The translations under genes and the position numbers were made by a program. 64,000 nucleotides of DNA from Streptomyces sp. NBC_01197 (GTDB lineage Bacteria; Actinomycetota; Actinomycetes; Streptomycetales; Streptomycetaceae): contig NZ_CP108569.1 in the NCBI RefSeq assembly GCF_036010505.1, forward strand, positions 7,146,001 through 7,210,000. The letters run 5' to 3'. Positions 43,933 to 52,025 of the stretch are shown piece by piece (position 1 is the first letter of the stretch; each line of letters starts with the position of its first letter). The notes under the pieces are model-generated. The model was not told where the DNA came from. It ran no database searches and saw only the letters and a list, made by a program, of their open reading frames with translations.

Positions 43933-45474
43933 ATGACACAGGACCACGCCACGACACACGCCACGACAGGTGTACGCGCCAGCACGGTCGACGGGATCCT
44001 GCGCCGCAGCGCGCGGCGGGTGCCAGGGCGTACCGCCGTCCGGTACGGGGACCGCGCCTGGACCTACGCGGCCCTCGACGAGGCCGTCACCACGGCGGCA
44101 GCCGTCCTGACCGGGCACGGGCTGTGGACCGGCGACCGGGTCGCCTCCTACGGCAACAACTCGGACGTCTACCTCATCGGCTTCCTCGCCTGCGCCCGTG
44201 CCGGGCTGATCCATGTACCGGTGAACCAGAACCTCACCGGTGACGAACTCGCGTACATCCTGGGCCAGTCGGGCAGCGCGCTGGTACTCGCCGACCCCGG
44301 CCTCGCCGGCGCCGTACCGGACGGGTTCCCGGTGCTCCTGCTGCGCGGGGGCGACGGATCGCTGCTCACCGCGCTCGGCAATCCGCGGCCTTTCACCCCC
44401 GAACGCCCGCCCGGCTCTGAGGACCTGGTGCAGCTGCTCTACACCTCGGGCACCACCGCACTCGCCAAGGGCGCGATGATGACGCACCGGGCACTCGTCC
44501 ACGAGTACGTCAGCGCCATCACCGCCCTCGGCCTCCAGGAGTCGGACCGGCCGCTGCATTCGCTTCCGCTCTACCACTCGGCCCAGCTGCATGTCTTCCT
44601 GCTGCCGTATCTGGCGGTGGGCGCCGAGAACACCATCCTGGACGCCCCGGACGCGGCCGAGGTGTTCGGGCTGGTCGAGGCCGGCCTTGCGGACACGCTC
44701 TTCGCGCCGCCCACCGTGTGGATCGGCTTCTCCCACCACCCCGGCTTCGCCACCCGCGATCTGAGCGGTCTCCGCAAGGCGTTCTACGGCGCGTCGATCA
44801 TGCCGGTGCCCGTCCTGGAGCGGCTCCGGGAGCGGCTGCCCGGTCTGGCCTTCCACAACTGTTTCGGCCAGAGCGAGATCGGCCCGCTCGCCATGGTCCT
44901 GGGGCCGGACGAGCACGAGGGGCGGATGGACTCCTGCGGCCGGCCTGTTCTCTTCGTGGAGGCCGCGGTCGTCGACGAGAAGGGCGACGAGGTACCCGAC
45001 GGCACGGCGGGCGAAGTCGTCTACCGCTCACCGCAGTTGTGCGAGGGCTACTGGGGCAAGCCGGAGGAGACCGCGGAAGCCTTCCGCGACGGGTGGTTCC
45101 ACTCCGGCGATCTCGCGGTGCGCGACGCGCAGGGGTACTTCACCGTGGTCGACCGGGTGAAGGACGTCATCAACTCCGGAGGCGTGCTGGTCGCCTCACG
45201 CCAGGTCGAGGACGCGCTCTACACCCACCCCGGGGTCGCCGAGGCAGCGGTCGTCGGACTGCCCGACGACCGCTGGATCGAGGCGGTCACGGCCGTGGTC
45301 GTGGTGTGCGACGAGGTCACCGAGGCCGAACTGCTCGACCACGCCCGCGCGTCCCTCCCGCACTTCAAAGCCCCGAAGCGGGTCCTGTTCGTGGACTCTC
45401 TGCCGCGCAACGCCAGCGGGAAGATCCTCAAGCGCGAGTTGCGGGACCGCTTCGCAGATCCACGATCCGTTTGA
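43933..45474 (+). CDS. Acyl-CoA ligase (AMP-forming)
   Basis: 513 residues, ANL family. LLYTSGTTALAKGAMMTHR (AMP-binding), FHNCFGQSEIGPLA, GWFHSGDLAVRDAQGYFTVV, DRVKDVINSGGVLVASRQVE and the C-terminal NASGKILKRELRDRF with the catalytic Lys are intact. Medium/long-chain or aromatic acid substrates are possible. The final ~12 codons lie in DNA that, read on the other strand, resembles the 3' end of paaK, so the last residues may be a recombination product. A 16-bp inverted repeat ends just before the start. Confidence 0.9.
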   Translation: MTQDHATTHATTGVRASTVDGILRRSARRVPGRTAVRYGDRAWTYAALDEAVTTAAAVLTGHGLWTGDRVASYGNNSDVYLIGFLACARAGLIHVPVNQNLTGDELAYILGQSGSALVLADPGLAGAVPDGFPVLLLRGGDGSLLTALGNPRPFTPERPPGSEDLVQLLYTSGTTALAKGAMMTHRALVHEYVSAITALGLQESDRPLHSLPLYHSAQLHVFLLPYLAVGAENTILDAPDAAEVFGLVEAGLADTLFAPPTVWIGFSHHPGFATRDLSGLRKAFYGASIMPVPVLERLRERLPGLAFHNCFGQSEIGPLAMVLGPDEHEGRMDSCGRPVLFVEAAVVDEKGDEVPDGTAGEVVYRSPQLCEGYWGKPEETAEAFRDGWFHSGDLAVRDAQGYFTVVDRVKDVINSGGVLVASRQVEDALYTHPGVAEAAVVGLPDDRWIEAVTAVVVVCDEVTEAELLDHARASLPHFKAPKRVLFVDSLPRNASGKILKRELRDRFADPRSV

Positions 45475-45545
45475 ACTTGCCCACTGTCTGAACTTGCCCG
45501 CCGAGCGTTCGAGCGTTCGAGCGTTTTAGGGTCGGGGACTTCACA
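45441..45545 (-). pseudogene. Remnant of a paaK 3' end
   Basis: On the minus strand DPKTLERS, then (after a short internal duplication and frame change) VGKFKRIVDLRSGP can be read. This matches the C-terminus of the intact PaaK at 54.9 kb (DPETLERSVGKFKRIVDLRS), and the nucleotide match over 45441-45484 is nearly exact. The stretch overlaps the end of the acyl-CoA ligase gene on the other strand. Confidence 0.65.
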
Positions 45546-45655
45546 CCGAAGACCGCCGCCGGTCGGTCGCCGCAGGCCTCGGGCTCCACCAGGATCCCGG
45601 TCCGGGCGTCGAGGCCGAGGCGCGGTACACCGGTCAGGAACCCCAGCCCCGGGGG

Positions 45656-46321
45656 TTACTGCTCGGTGATGGGGCCGGGGAGGTCGCGATCTGCATGGAG
45701 CTGGAGGCCGAGGTAGGACCACGCCACTCCCGGGCGTCCGTGCGGATCCTCGCGCTGGGCGTGGTGGACGATGTCCAGGCCGTGCGTGTGGGCGAGGTCG
45801 ATGGTCTCCTCTGCGGAAACGGGGAACATACGGCGGCCCGCCGGGACCGGGCCATGGCGAAGGGAGAGGATCACCCGGCCGCCGGTGGTGAGCAGGCCGG
45901 CCAGGCGAATCATGGCCGAGGCACGTTGTCGTTCGTCGAGGTGCATCCAGACCGCGGTCAGCAGGACCAGGTCGAAGCGGTGGCATCGCGCGGTCAGAAC
46001 GGGCAGTTCCGGCAGCGCGTCGTCGACCCATTCGATCTGCCGGCCGTCGTGGAGGCGCCGGCCCAGCGAGCGCAGCTCGGCGGTGGGTTCGGCAGCGACG
46101 ACCCGGTGCCCCCTGGCGGCCAGCGCCGCCGCGTCGCGCCCGCTGCCCGCCCCGATGTCCAGCACCGAGCTCGGACAGGAGGGGAACAGGTGCAGCACCT
46201 CGCGGTGCACCTCGGCGAAGGTGACGCTCTCGTACTGCTGGGCAAGGGCCCCGGCCGCCTCGCCGTATCCGGCGGTGCTGGCCATGGCCAGCAGTTGCTC
46301 GCTCGCTGTCTCGTTGTTCAT
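45656..46321 (-). CDS. Class I SAM-dependent methyltransferase
   Basis: 221 residues. SVLDIGAGSGRDAAALAARGHRVVA is motif I, FDLVLLTAVWMHLDE the post-motif II region, and LLTTGGRVILSLRHG motif III. Small-molecule O- or N-methylation is most likely; the substrate is unknown. The gene is single, next to the decayed small-protein/LexA-HTH cassette. Confidence 0.88.
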   Translation of the reverse strand: MNNETASEQLLAMASTAGYGEAAGALAQQYESVTFAEVHREVLHLFPSCPSSVLDIGAGSGRDAAALAARGHRVVAAEPTAELRSLGRRLHDGRQIEWVDDALPELPVLTARCHRFDLVLLTAVWMHLDERQRASAMIRLAGLLTTGGRVILSLRHGPVPAGRRMFPVSAEETIDLAHTHGLDIVHHAQREDPHGRPGVAWSYLGLQLHADRDLPGPITEQ

Positions 46322-46362
46322 GGCGCCGGCACCCTACATCTGTTCCGGCCCGGTCACCACGA

Positions 46363-46443
46363 TCACTGGAGCGGCCGGTGGGCTGCCGCCGAGTCCCGCA
46401 GGCACCGCAGGATGCGCACCTGCCGATCGGTGACGTCCATCAT
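46363..46443 (-). pseudogene. Truncated LexA-like HTH (26 codons)
   Basis: MMDVTDRQVRILRCLRDS corresponds to helix 1 of the LexA DNA-binding domain; the frame then diverges and stops. The ATG overlaps the stop of the upstream 79-codon gene (ATGA). The recognition helix is missing, so it should not bind DNA. Confidence 0.55.
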
Positions 46444-46679
46444 GACCGCGCCCGGCCCAGGCCTCGGGCGGCCTCACGGAGCGCCATCCGCGCGGCCGGG
46501 GTGTTCCCGGGCGGCGTCTGCCAGTACGGGTGAGCGGCGATGCGCGCGGACAGCTGCTGGAGGCGTCGCCGGGGCGCGGCAGTTCCGGCCTGTCGCGCGG
46601 CGGGGGCCGCGAGCTGCCAGTAGGTGGCGTACCAGTCGGCCTGGGCCCTCAGGAGATCGTCGGGAAAGCTGTACCTCAT
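46440..46679 (-). CDS. Small Streptomyces-type protein of unknown function
   Basis: 79 residues, helical and basic: RYSFPDDLLRAQADWYATYW, RRRLQQLSARIAAHPYWQTP, ARMALREAARGLG. I recall this type as the first gene of a two-gene unit with a LexA-type HTH protein, and here the truncated HTH frame follows with ATGA overlap. A decayed second copy lies at 51.9 kb. Role unknown. Confidence 0.55.
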   Translation of the reverse strand: MRYSFPDDLLRAQADWYATYWQLAAPAARQAGTAAPRRRLQQLSARIAAHPYWQTPPGNTPAARMALREAARGLGRARS

Positions 46680-47121
46680 GTCGTCGAGTAGAGCACATGT
46701 TCGAATTTTCTCGCACTCTGGTCGGTCTCGTTCGCGAGTCATCGGTGGCCTGCGCCATCGAAGGTCGACCGTGTGCTGCCATCGGATGTTGAGTGGATTT
46801 GATGCCCTTCTGGCCGCCGTCGGTGACCCCTGCACCGGACACCCCCGCCCCGGCGACGCAGGGTTCGAGTCGGCGACTTCCCTGGAACACCCTCTGACGA
46901 TCGCCTCGGAGGCCGACCCGTTCGAGTTCCCTACGGGCAGCCGGTGGCAGAACGGGATCCCACTGGCGGCGATGGCATCCCATTCGCCCAGCGCCGCACC
47001 TCGCCGACACCGCCGACGTCACAGTGCAGATGGCCTCACTGGGAGGGGGGTGGACACGGCCCATCTCCTCCTCGCCGACGTCGACCTGGCGCAGTGGCTG
47101 TTCGTTCAGGAGAGCGATGAG
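46680..47121. other. No gene recognised (442 nt)
   Basis: Frames on both strands lack ribosome sites and recognisable protein patterns. Probably decayed sequence of the mosaic region plus the promoter of the small gene at 46.4 kb. Confidence 0.4.
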
Positions 47122-47595
47122 TCAGCTGCCGCATGTGCAACCAGTCGCTGAAGGGGAGGATTCAGCAGGAGCGGGCTCGCTGCTGCAGCACGCGCTGCCG
47201 TGCAAGGCGGGACTCTTGCCCAGCTGGTCTGTGTCGGCCTTGACAACGTAGACCTCCCACGGCTCCTTGCCCGGGCCGTGCACCCACACCTTGTCCTGTA
47301 GCGCGTAGCAGCACGAGGTGTCGTTCTCCTCGAACGTGGCGAGGCCGGCATCCTTGAGGCGAGTCGTTGCGGCCGCCACCTGCTCGGTCGCTTCCACCTC
47401 TACGCCGAGGTGGTCCAGGCAGGTTTCCTGTCCGGGCTCTCCCTCGATCAAGACGAGCTTGAGCGGCGGCTCCGTAATGGCGAAGTTGGCGTATCCCTCA
47501 CGTCGCTTGGACGGTTCGGTGCCGAACAGCTTCGAGTAGAAGCTGACCGACGCTTCCAGGTCGCTGACGCGCAGGGCGAGCTGTGCACGGGACAT
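47122..47595 (-). CDS. arsI: ArsI/CadI-type vicinal-oxygen-chelate protein
   Basis: 157 residues. A glyoxalase-fold domain (QLALRVSDLEASVSFYSKLFG, CLDHLGVEVEATEQV) carries the vicinal cysteine pair DTSCCYALQDKVWVHGP and the metal Glu in EPWEVYVV. These features define ArsI C-As lyase and the related cadmium-induced CadI. The C-terminal tail is also Cys-rich (GSACCSS, TGCTCGS), suitable for metalloid binding. Divergent from arsR-acr3 across a shared operator, so it belongs to the arsenic regulon. Confidence 0.88.
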   Translation of the reverse strand: MSRAQLALRVSDLEASVSFYSKLFGTEPSKRREGYANFAITEPPLKLVLIEGEPGQETCLDHLGVEVEATEQVAAATTRLKDAGLATFEENDTSCCYALQDKVWVHGPGKEPWEVYVVKADTDQLGKSPALHGSACCSSEPAPAESSPSATGCTCGS

Positions 47596-47628
47596 GGCAG
47601 GGCTCCGATCGACTGCATTGATGTCCGT

Positions 47629-47653
47629 CTATTCAAGGTTGCTTCGTGAATAG
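47629..47653. promoter_or_regulatory. Candidate ArsR operator between arsI and arsR
   Basis: CTATTCA (47629-47635) and TGAATAG (47647-47653) form a perfect 7-bp dyad with 11-nt spacer in an AT-rich stretch, the type of site bound by ArsR/SmtB repressors. It would serve both divergent promoters. Confidence 0.6.
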
Positions 47654-47673
47654 GCAAATGTCAATATAGAAGC

Positions 47674-48075
47674 ATGTCGAAACAAGAGCTTGTGGTGCTC
47701 GGTCAGACTGACGACAAGGCCGGCGCCTGCTGCCCCGGGCTGCTGACCGCTCCCCTCGGTGAGGGGCAGGCCGTCGAACTGGCGCAGGTCTTCAAGGCGT
47801 TGGGCGACCCGGTGCGGTTGCGCCTGCTCTCGCTGATCGCCTCGCGCGCCGGCGGAGAGGTCTGCGTTTGCGACCTGACGCCCGCCTTCGATCTCTCTCA
47901 GCCGACGATCTCGCATCACCTCAAGCTGCTTCGGCAGGCCGGCCTCATCGACTGTGAGCGGCGCGGTACGTGGGTCTACTACTGGCTGCTGCCCGACATG
48001 ACCGACCGCCTCGCAGGCGTCCTGACGCGTCCCGCAGGCGAGACCCTGCCCGCGCCCGCCGAGGTGACCGCGTGA
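47674..48075 (+). CDS. arsR: ArsR-family arsenic-responsive repressor
   Basis: 133 residues. Winged helix with FKALGDPVRLRLLSLIA, the metalloid-sensing GEVCVCDLTPAF (CxC on the alpha-3 helix), recognition helix LSQPTISHHLKLLRQAG and wing CERRGTWVYYWLLP. An extra Cys pair near the N-terminus (GACCPG) may contribute to As(III) binding. Its stop overlaps the GTG of acr3 (GTGA), so both form an operon; it should repress that operon and arsI. Confidence 0.95.
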   Translation: MSKQELVVLGQTDDKAGACCPGLLTAPLGEGQAVELAQVFKALGDPVRLRLLSLIASRAGGEVCVCDLTPAFDLSQPTISHHLKLLRQAGLIDCERRGTWVYYWLLPDMTDRLAGVLTRPAGETLPAPAEVTA

Positions 48076-49163
48076 GCTCCGCACCCGAGCAGGCGGTCGC
48101 CGGCCGTCTGTCGTTCCTTGACCGCTACCTCGCCGTGTGGATTCTCGCCGCTATGGCGCTCGGCCTCGGACTCGGCCGCGTTGTGCCCGGCCTCGGGGCC
48201 ACGCTCGCCAAGGTCACGGTGACCGGGGTATCGCTGCCGATCGCGCTCGGCCTGCTCGTGATGATGTACCCGGTCCTCGCCAAGGTGCGGTACGACCGGC
48301 TCGACACCGTCACCCGCGACCGCCGCCTGCTGTTGCCCTCGCTGCTGCTGAACTGGATCGTCGGACCGGCGCTCATGTTCGCGTTGGCGTGGCTGTTCCT
48401 GCCCGGCCTGCCCGAGTACCGCACGGGTCTGATCGTCGTGGGGCTGGCGCGCTGCATCGCCATGGTGATCATCTGGAACGACTTGGCCTGCGGTGACCGC
48501 GAGGCCGCCGCCGTCCTGGTGGCGCTGAACTCGGTGTTTCAGGTGATCGCGTTCTCGGCCCTCGGCTGGTTCTACCTCTCCGTGCTGCCCGGGTGGCTCG
48601 GATTTGAGCAGGCCGGCCTCGACGTGTCCGTGTGGGAGATCGCCCGAAGCGTGCTGATCTTCCTCGGTATTCCGCTCGTCGCCGGCTACCTCACGCGCCG
48701 AATCGGCGAGAAGGCCAAGGGCCGCGCCTGGTACGAGGCGAAGCTGATCCCGCGCATCGGGCCGTTCGCCCTGTACGGGCTGCTGTTCACGATCATCGTC
48801 CTGTTCGCGCTGCAAGGCGACGCAATCACCTCGCAGCCGCTCGACGTCGTCCGCATCGCGTTGCCGCTCCTCGTGTACTTCGCGATCATGTGGGCCGGAT
48901 CGATGGCGGTCGGCCGTGCCGTGGGACTCGACTACCCGCGTGCCACGACGCTCGCGTTCACCGCCGCCGGCAACAACTTCGAACTGGCCATCGCGGTAGC
49001 CATCGCCACGTTCGGCGCCACGTCCGGGCAGGCACTCGCCGGTGTGGTCGGCCCGCTCATCGAGGTACCCGTACTGATCGGCCTCGTCTACGTCGCACTG
49101 TACGCCCGCCGCTTCTTCACCGCTCCCGCGCCCCTGGCCGACGAAGGCCGCGCCCCTGTCTGA
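48072..49163 (+). CDS. acr3: Arsenite efflux permease Acr3
   Basis: 363 residues with ten predicted helices, the standard Acr3 size. GLARCIAMVIIWNDLACGD contains the essential conserved Cys, with LNWIVGPALMFALAWLFLP before it, and TLAFTAAGNNFELAIAVAIA is the second functional motif. It extrudes As(III) using the proton gradient. GTG at 48072 overlaps the arsR stop. No arsenate reductase (ArsC) gene is in the locus. Confidence 0.95.
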   Translation: MSSAPEQAVAGRLSFLDRYLAVWILAAMALGLGLGRVVPGLGATLAKVTVTGVSLPIALGLLVMMYPVLAKVRYDRLDTVTRDRRLLLPSLLLNWIVGPALMFALAWLFLPGLPEYRTGLIVVGLARCIAMVIIWNDLACGDREAAAVLVALNSVFQVIAFSALGWFYLSVLPGWLGFEQAGLDVSVWEIARSVLIFLGIPLVAGYLTRRIGEKAKGRAWYEAKLIPRIGPFALYGLLFTIIVLFALQGDAITSQPLDVVRIALPLLVYFAIMWAGSMAVGRAVGLDYPRATTLAFTAAGNNFELAIAVAIATFGATSGQALAGVVGPLIEVPVLIGLVYVALYARRFFTAPAPLADEGRAPV

Positions 49164-49659
49164 CTACGCATCCCCTCCGTGTTGTTCGTCTGCGTCCACA
49201 ACGCCGGCGGCGGGCACGTGGTGCGCCAACTCGGTGGCCAGGCGTCGCATGGCCGTGCGGTTGGCGCGCCGCATCATGGTTCGAACGGCGGCCAGCAGCC
49301 GGTCGGCGAGGGGGGCGTGCACCCACCTGTAGGTGAACGAGATGTGGGTCCCACCGGTCCGCAGCGGTTCCATGGCATAGGTGCCGTGGGCCACGCGTCG
49401 GCCGGCCCCGCTGACGTTGCGTTCGACGATGCGCCGCAGCACGTCGGCCCTCCACGACCTCGATGGTGACGTCGGTCTCGGTGCCGCCCAGAGCGGCGGT
49501 CACCGTTACGCACGGTCCGATGCCGCAGGCAGGGTCGTTGTAGCGCCAGTCGGTCAGATAGTGGTTGGTGAACCGCTCGTGGTGAGCCATGACATCGAGG
49601 AAGTCGTAGACCTGCTCCGACGTCTGAGGTACGTGGATCGACACGGTGACAGACTTCAT
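49164..49659 (-). pseudogene. SRPBCC-fold protein, frameshifted
   Basis: The first ~70 codons (SVTVSIHVPQTSEQVYDFLD, HHERFTNHYLTDWRYND, GGTETDVTIEVVEG) and the rest in another frame (VLRRIVERNVSGAGRRVAHG, GGTHISFTYRWVHAPLADRL) together make one START/SRPBCC lipid- or ligand-binding protein. One extra base near 49445 breaks the frame. This is a real frameshift or a sequencing error. The start codon touches the TetR-type operator and has no ribosome site, so the mRNA may be leaderless. Confidence 0.7.
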
Positions 49660-49697
49660 GTACCAATCGGTACAGGCAGCATGTACCGATTGGTACA
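49659..49697. promoter_or_regulatory. Double palindromic operator of the divergent TetR gene
   Basis: TGTACCAATCGGTACA (49659-49674) and TGTACCGATTGGTACA (49682-49697) are each TGTACC-N4-GGTACA dyads and are exact reverse complements of each other, separated by 7 nt. This is a near-ideal arrangement for two TetR dimers controlling both promoters. Confidence 0.85.
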
Positions 49698-49706
49698 CTC
49701 GCGGCC

Positions 49707-50315
49707 GTGGTGAATACGGACGACTCGCTTCCCGACGGCAGGGCCGGGCAAGGCACCCACGGGGACCGGCGCGCACAACTGGTGGACGCGGCCGTCGATC
49801 ACGTCGCGGCACACGGCATCGCGGACCTGAGCCTGCGCCGCCTGGGCGCCGCGATCGGCGTCAGTCATCGCATGCTGATCCACTACTTCGGCTCCAAGGA
49901 ACGGCTGTTCGTCGAGATCGTCCGGACGTCGGAGCGACGTCAGCGCGACCTCCTGTCCCGGCTCCGCCTGGAGTCCGGTCTCTCGCCCGCCGACCTCGCG
50001 CGCCGGCTGTGGCAGCAGCTGGCGGACCCTCGGCTGGCCGGTCAGGAGCGACTCTTCTTCGAAGTCTGCGGGCAGGCGCTGCGAGGCCGCCCCGAGGCGG
50101 CTCCGGTGCTCGAAGGGCTTGTGAAGGACTGGCTGGAGCCGCTCGTGGCCGCCGAAGTCAGTGCGGGAGCGGACCCTGCCGTGGCCCGGAGACGCGCCAG
50201 AATGGGACTCGCCACTGTCCGCGGTCTACTGCTCGACCTGCTCGCCACCGGTGACCGCGCCGGCGTCGACGCGTCGATGGAGGAGTTCCTCCGGCTGTAC
50301 TACGGCGCGGAGTGA
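49707..50315 (+). CDS. TetR-family repressor
   Basis: 202 residues. HTH ~20-70: AAVDHVAAHGIADLSLRRLG, AAIGVSHRMLIHYFGSKERL. The ligand domain follows (ERLFFEVCGQALRGRPEAAP). GTG at 49707 or the adjacent GTG at 49710. Ten nt upstream begins the double TGTACC palindrome it most likely binds, controlling itself and the SRPBCC gene, whose product type often binds hydrophobic ligands. Confidence 0.9.
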   Translation: MVNTDDSLPDGRAGQGTHGDRRAQLVDAAVDHVAAHGIADLSLRRLGAAIGVSHRMLIHYFGSKERLFVEIVRTSERRQRDLLSRLRLESGLSPADLARRLWQQLADPRLAGQERLFFEVCGQALRGRPEAAPVLEGLVKDWLEPLVAAEVSAGADPAVARRRARMGLATVRGLLLDLLATGDRAGVDASMEEFLRLYYGAE

Positions 50316-50436
50316 CGGACAGCGACAAGGGTCGGCTCACGGAACACGGCTGGAAGCAGTCAACACCCTGATCTCGCCGGGCTGGGTTTCTCACGCGCGG
50401 CCGGGTCGACGCGGACGCCCAGCCGGTGCGGGCGGG

Positions 50437-50718
50437 TCAGCGTTGCCGGATCATGGGGTGCGTGGCCAGGGCGGTGACCTCGATGTCGGCGTACGGCCAG
50501 ATCGGCAGGCTGGTCAGCGCCTCTTCCAGCGCGTCGGCGTCGATGGCAGACCATATGCCGACGTTGCCGCGCCGGCCCGGGATCCGCCAGAACTGCTGGA
50601 TCACTCCCTCGTCCAGCAGTTCACGGCCCCGCTCCCGTTCCCGGCGGATGAGATCGTCGCGTTCGTCGGCGGGAAGCGTGTAGGCGCGGGAACCGTCGAC
50701 CTTCACGAGAAACTCCAT
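50437..50718 (-). CDS. Muconolactone delta-isomerase-like protein
   Basis: 93 residues, the MIase family length. MEFLVKVDG, then RERGRELLDEGVIQQFWRIP, NVGIWSAIDADALEEALTSL and LPIWPYADIEVTALATHP follow the catC pattern (small ferredoxin-like decamer subunit). True CatC acts in beta-ketoadipate catabolism; no other such genes are adjacent, so a related isomerase role is possible. Divergent from an ArsR-type gene with a shared dyad. Confidence 0.8.
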   Translation of the reverse strand: MEFLVKVDGSRAYTLPADERDDLIRRERERGRELLDEGVIQQFWRIPGRRGNVGIWSAIDADALEEALTSLPIWPYADIEVTALATHPMIRQR

Positions 50719-50750
50719 GGGGACCTCCTTGATCGATGTGCCGCCAGGAA

Positions 50751-50788
50751 GACTACATCGAACAATGTAGAACTTCGAAATAGTAGTC
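50751..50788. promoter_or_regulatory. Candidate ArsR-type operator (MIase/arsR-like intergenic)
   Basis: CTACAT-CGAACA-ATGTAG (50753-50770) is a perfect 6-bp dyad; outer GACTAC (50751-50756) and GTAGTC (50783-50788) half-sites extend the symmetry over the AT-rich spacer. Confidence 0.6.
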
Positions 50789-50795
50789 TTGCCTC

Positions 50796-51113
50796 ATGCC
50801 GAAGAGTCCGCATCACCCCGATCTCGGGGACGTTCAGCTTGCAAGGCTGCTCTCTGCCCTGGGGGATCCGGCCCGGCTCGCGATCGTCGCCGTGCTGGCG
50901 GACCGCGCCGAGCACCAGCGTGAGGACTTTTCCGTGAGCCTCGGGCCGTCCACGGTGAGCCACCACATGCGGATCCTGCGAGAAGCGGGTCTGACTCTCC
51001 ACCGCTTCGAGGGCACCCGCTGCTTCGTCTCGCTGCGGGAGGACACCCTCGACCGCTTCTCCGCGGCGCTGACGGGCATCCTTGAGGCCCTCGACACCAT
51101 CGACACGCATTAA
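50796..51113 (+). CDS. ArsR-family regulator without metal-site cysteines
   Basis: 105 residues, winged helix: LLSALGDPARLAIVAVLADR, LGPSTVSHHMRILREAGLTL, TRCFVSLREDTLDRF. The alpha-3 CxC of true ArsR is absent, so it probably senses an organic ligand or redox signal. It likely represses the divergent isomerase-like gene through the dyad at 50751-50788. Confidence 0.87.
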   Translation: MPKSPHHPDLGDVQLARLLSALGDPARLAIVAVLADRAEHQREDFSVSLGPSTVSHHMRILREAGLTLHRFEGTRCFVSLREDTLDRFSAALTGILEALDTIDTH

Positions 51114-51180
51114 TGTGTGGAGTTGTGATCTCGTGGGGCCCGGCCTGGGGGCGGCCCGGCTCGTGGAGTAGAGCGGTGGG

Positions 51181-51440
51181 ATGCCTCGCCCTCAACTTCC
51201 GGATGCCGAGTGGGAGTTCATCTCCCCGTTCCTGCCGGTCGGTGAGTACGGCCCGTACCCGGAGAACCGGCGGACGCACTTCGAGGGCGTCATGTGGCCG
51301 TTCAGGAACGGGGCGAAGTGGCGGAGGCGCCCGAACGGTTCGGGCGCTGGTCTACCGTTTACGGCCGGCTTCGACAGTGGCGGGATGCTGGGGTGTTCAC
51401 CGCGGTGTCCCTGGGGACGATCGCCGAGGCGGCGAAGTGA
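51181..51440 (+). pseudogene. IS5-family transposase remnant
   Basis: The first ~45 codons (QLPDAEWEFISPFLPVGEYG, FEGVMWPFRNGAKWR) are the N-terminus of an IS5-type transposase. After a frame change RFGRWSTVYGRLRQWRDAGV and TIAEAAK continue it to a TGA at ~51440. The DDE catalytic part is missing. Confidence 0.75.
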
Positions 51441-51654
51441 GGTCTTGTGGCTTCCTTCAGGCAGAGCTTGCGTCGACGCCGAATGTGTCGGCGCTCGGCC
51501 TGTCCGTTCTGTTCCTCCGTGCCGTCCCTTTTGCTGGGCTGTTTCCTGCTCCTGCGCGGCTTCTTCCAGGGCCGACATGAGGTGCTTGCTGACGCGGGTT
51601 CCACCCCGTGAAGAGGGCGGAACCCGGCAACCGATTCACGACATCGCGCAGGCC

Positions 51655-51854
51655 CTAACCGTACGGCTGCCATTCCTGGGCGGTGCGGGTGGCGAGCCTC
51701 TGGGGCTGTAGGCGCCGCACCTGGTAGTTCACGGACGACGTGCTGGACAGGCCGGCGGCGTCGCCGATCTCGCGCATGGTCGGGCAACGCCCGTGCTTAG
51801 CGACCGAATCGGGCCCGCAGGATGCGGGCCCTGCGATTCGGTGATGTCCATCAT
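51655..51854 (-). pseudogene. Decayed LexA-like HTH gene
   Basis: Starts MMDITESQ, then two frame changes (ARILRARFGR in one frame; KHGRCPTMREIGDAAGLSST and SVNYQVRRLQPQRLATRTAQ in another) before TAG. The MREIG-AGLSSTSSVNYQVRRL segment is the LexA recognition helix. More complete than the copy at 46.4 kb but clearly inactive. Confidence 0.65.
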
Positions 51855-52018
51855 GGCGCTCCGTGAGACTGCCGGGCGCCTGTCAGGCCCCGGGCAGTCT
51901 CACGGAGCGCCATCCGTGCGGCTGGCGTGTTCCCGGGCGGGGTCCGCCAGTCCGGGTGAGCGGCGATACGGGCGGACAGCTGCTGGAGCCGCCGCCGGAG
52001 CGCGGCTGTCCCTGACTG
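51851..52018 (-). pseudogene. Second, 5'-truncated copy of the 79-codon gene
   Basis: Encodes LRRRLQQLSARIAAHPDWRT, PPGNTPAARMALRETARG, highly similar to the gene at 46440-46679, and again overlaps the LexA-like start by ATGA. The N-terminal half is replaced at about 52018 by the start of the HprK-like gene region. Confidence 0.65.
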
Positions 52019-52025
52019 CTGCACC

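Noticed and set aside
46855..46880. GGTTCGAGTC stretch resembling a tRNA T-loop
   Set aside because: No matching acceptor, D- or anticodon stems could be drawn around it.
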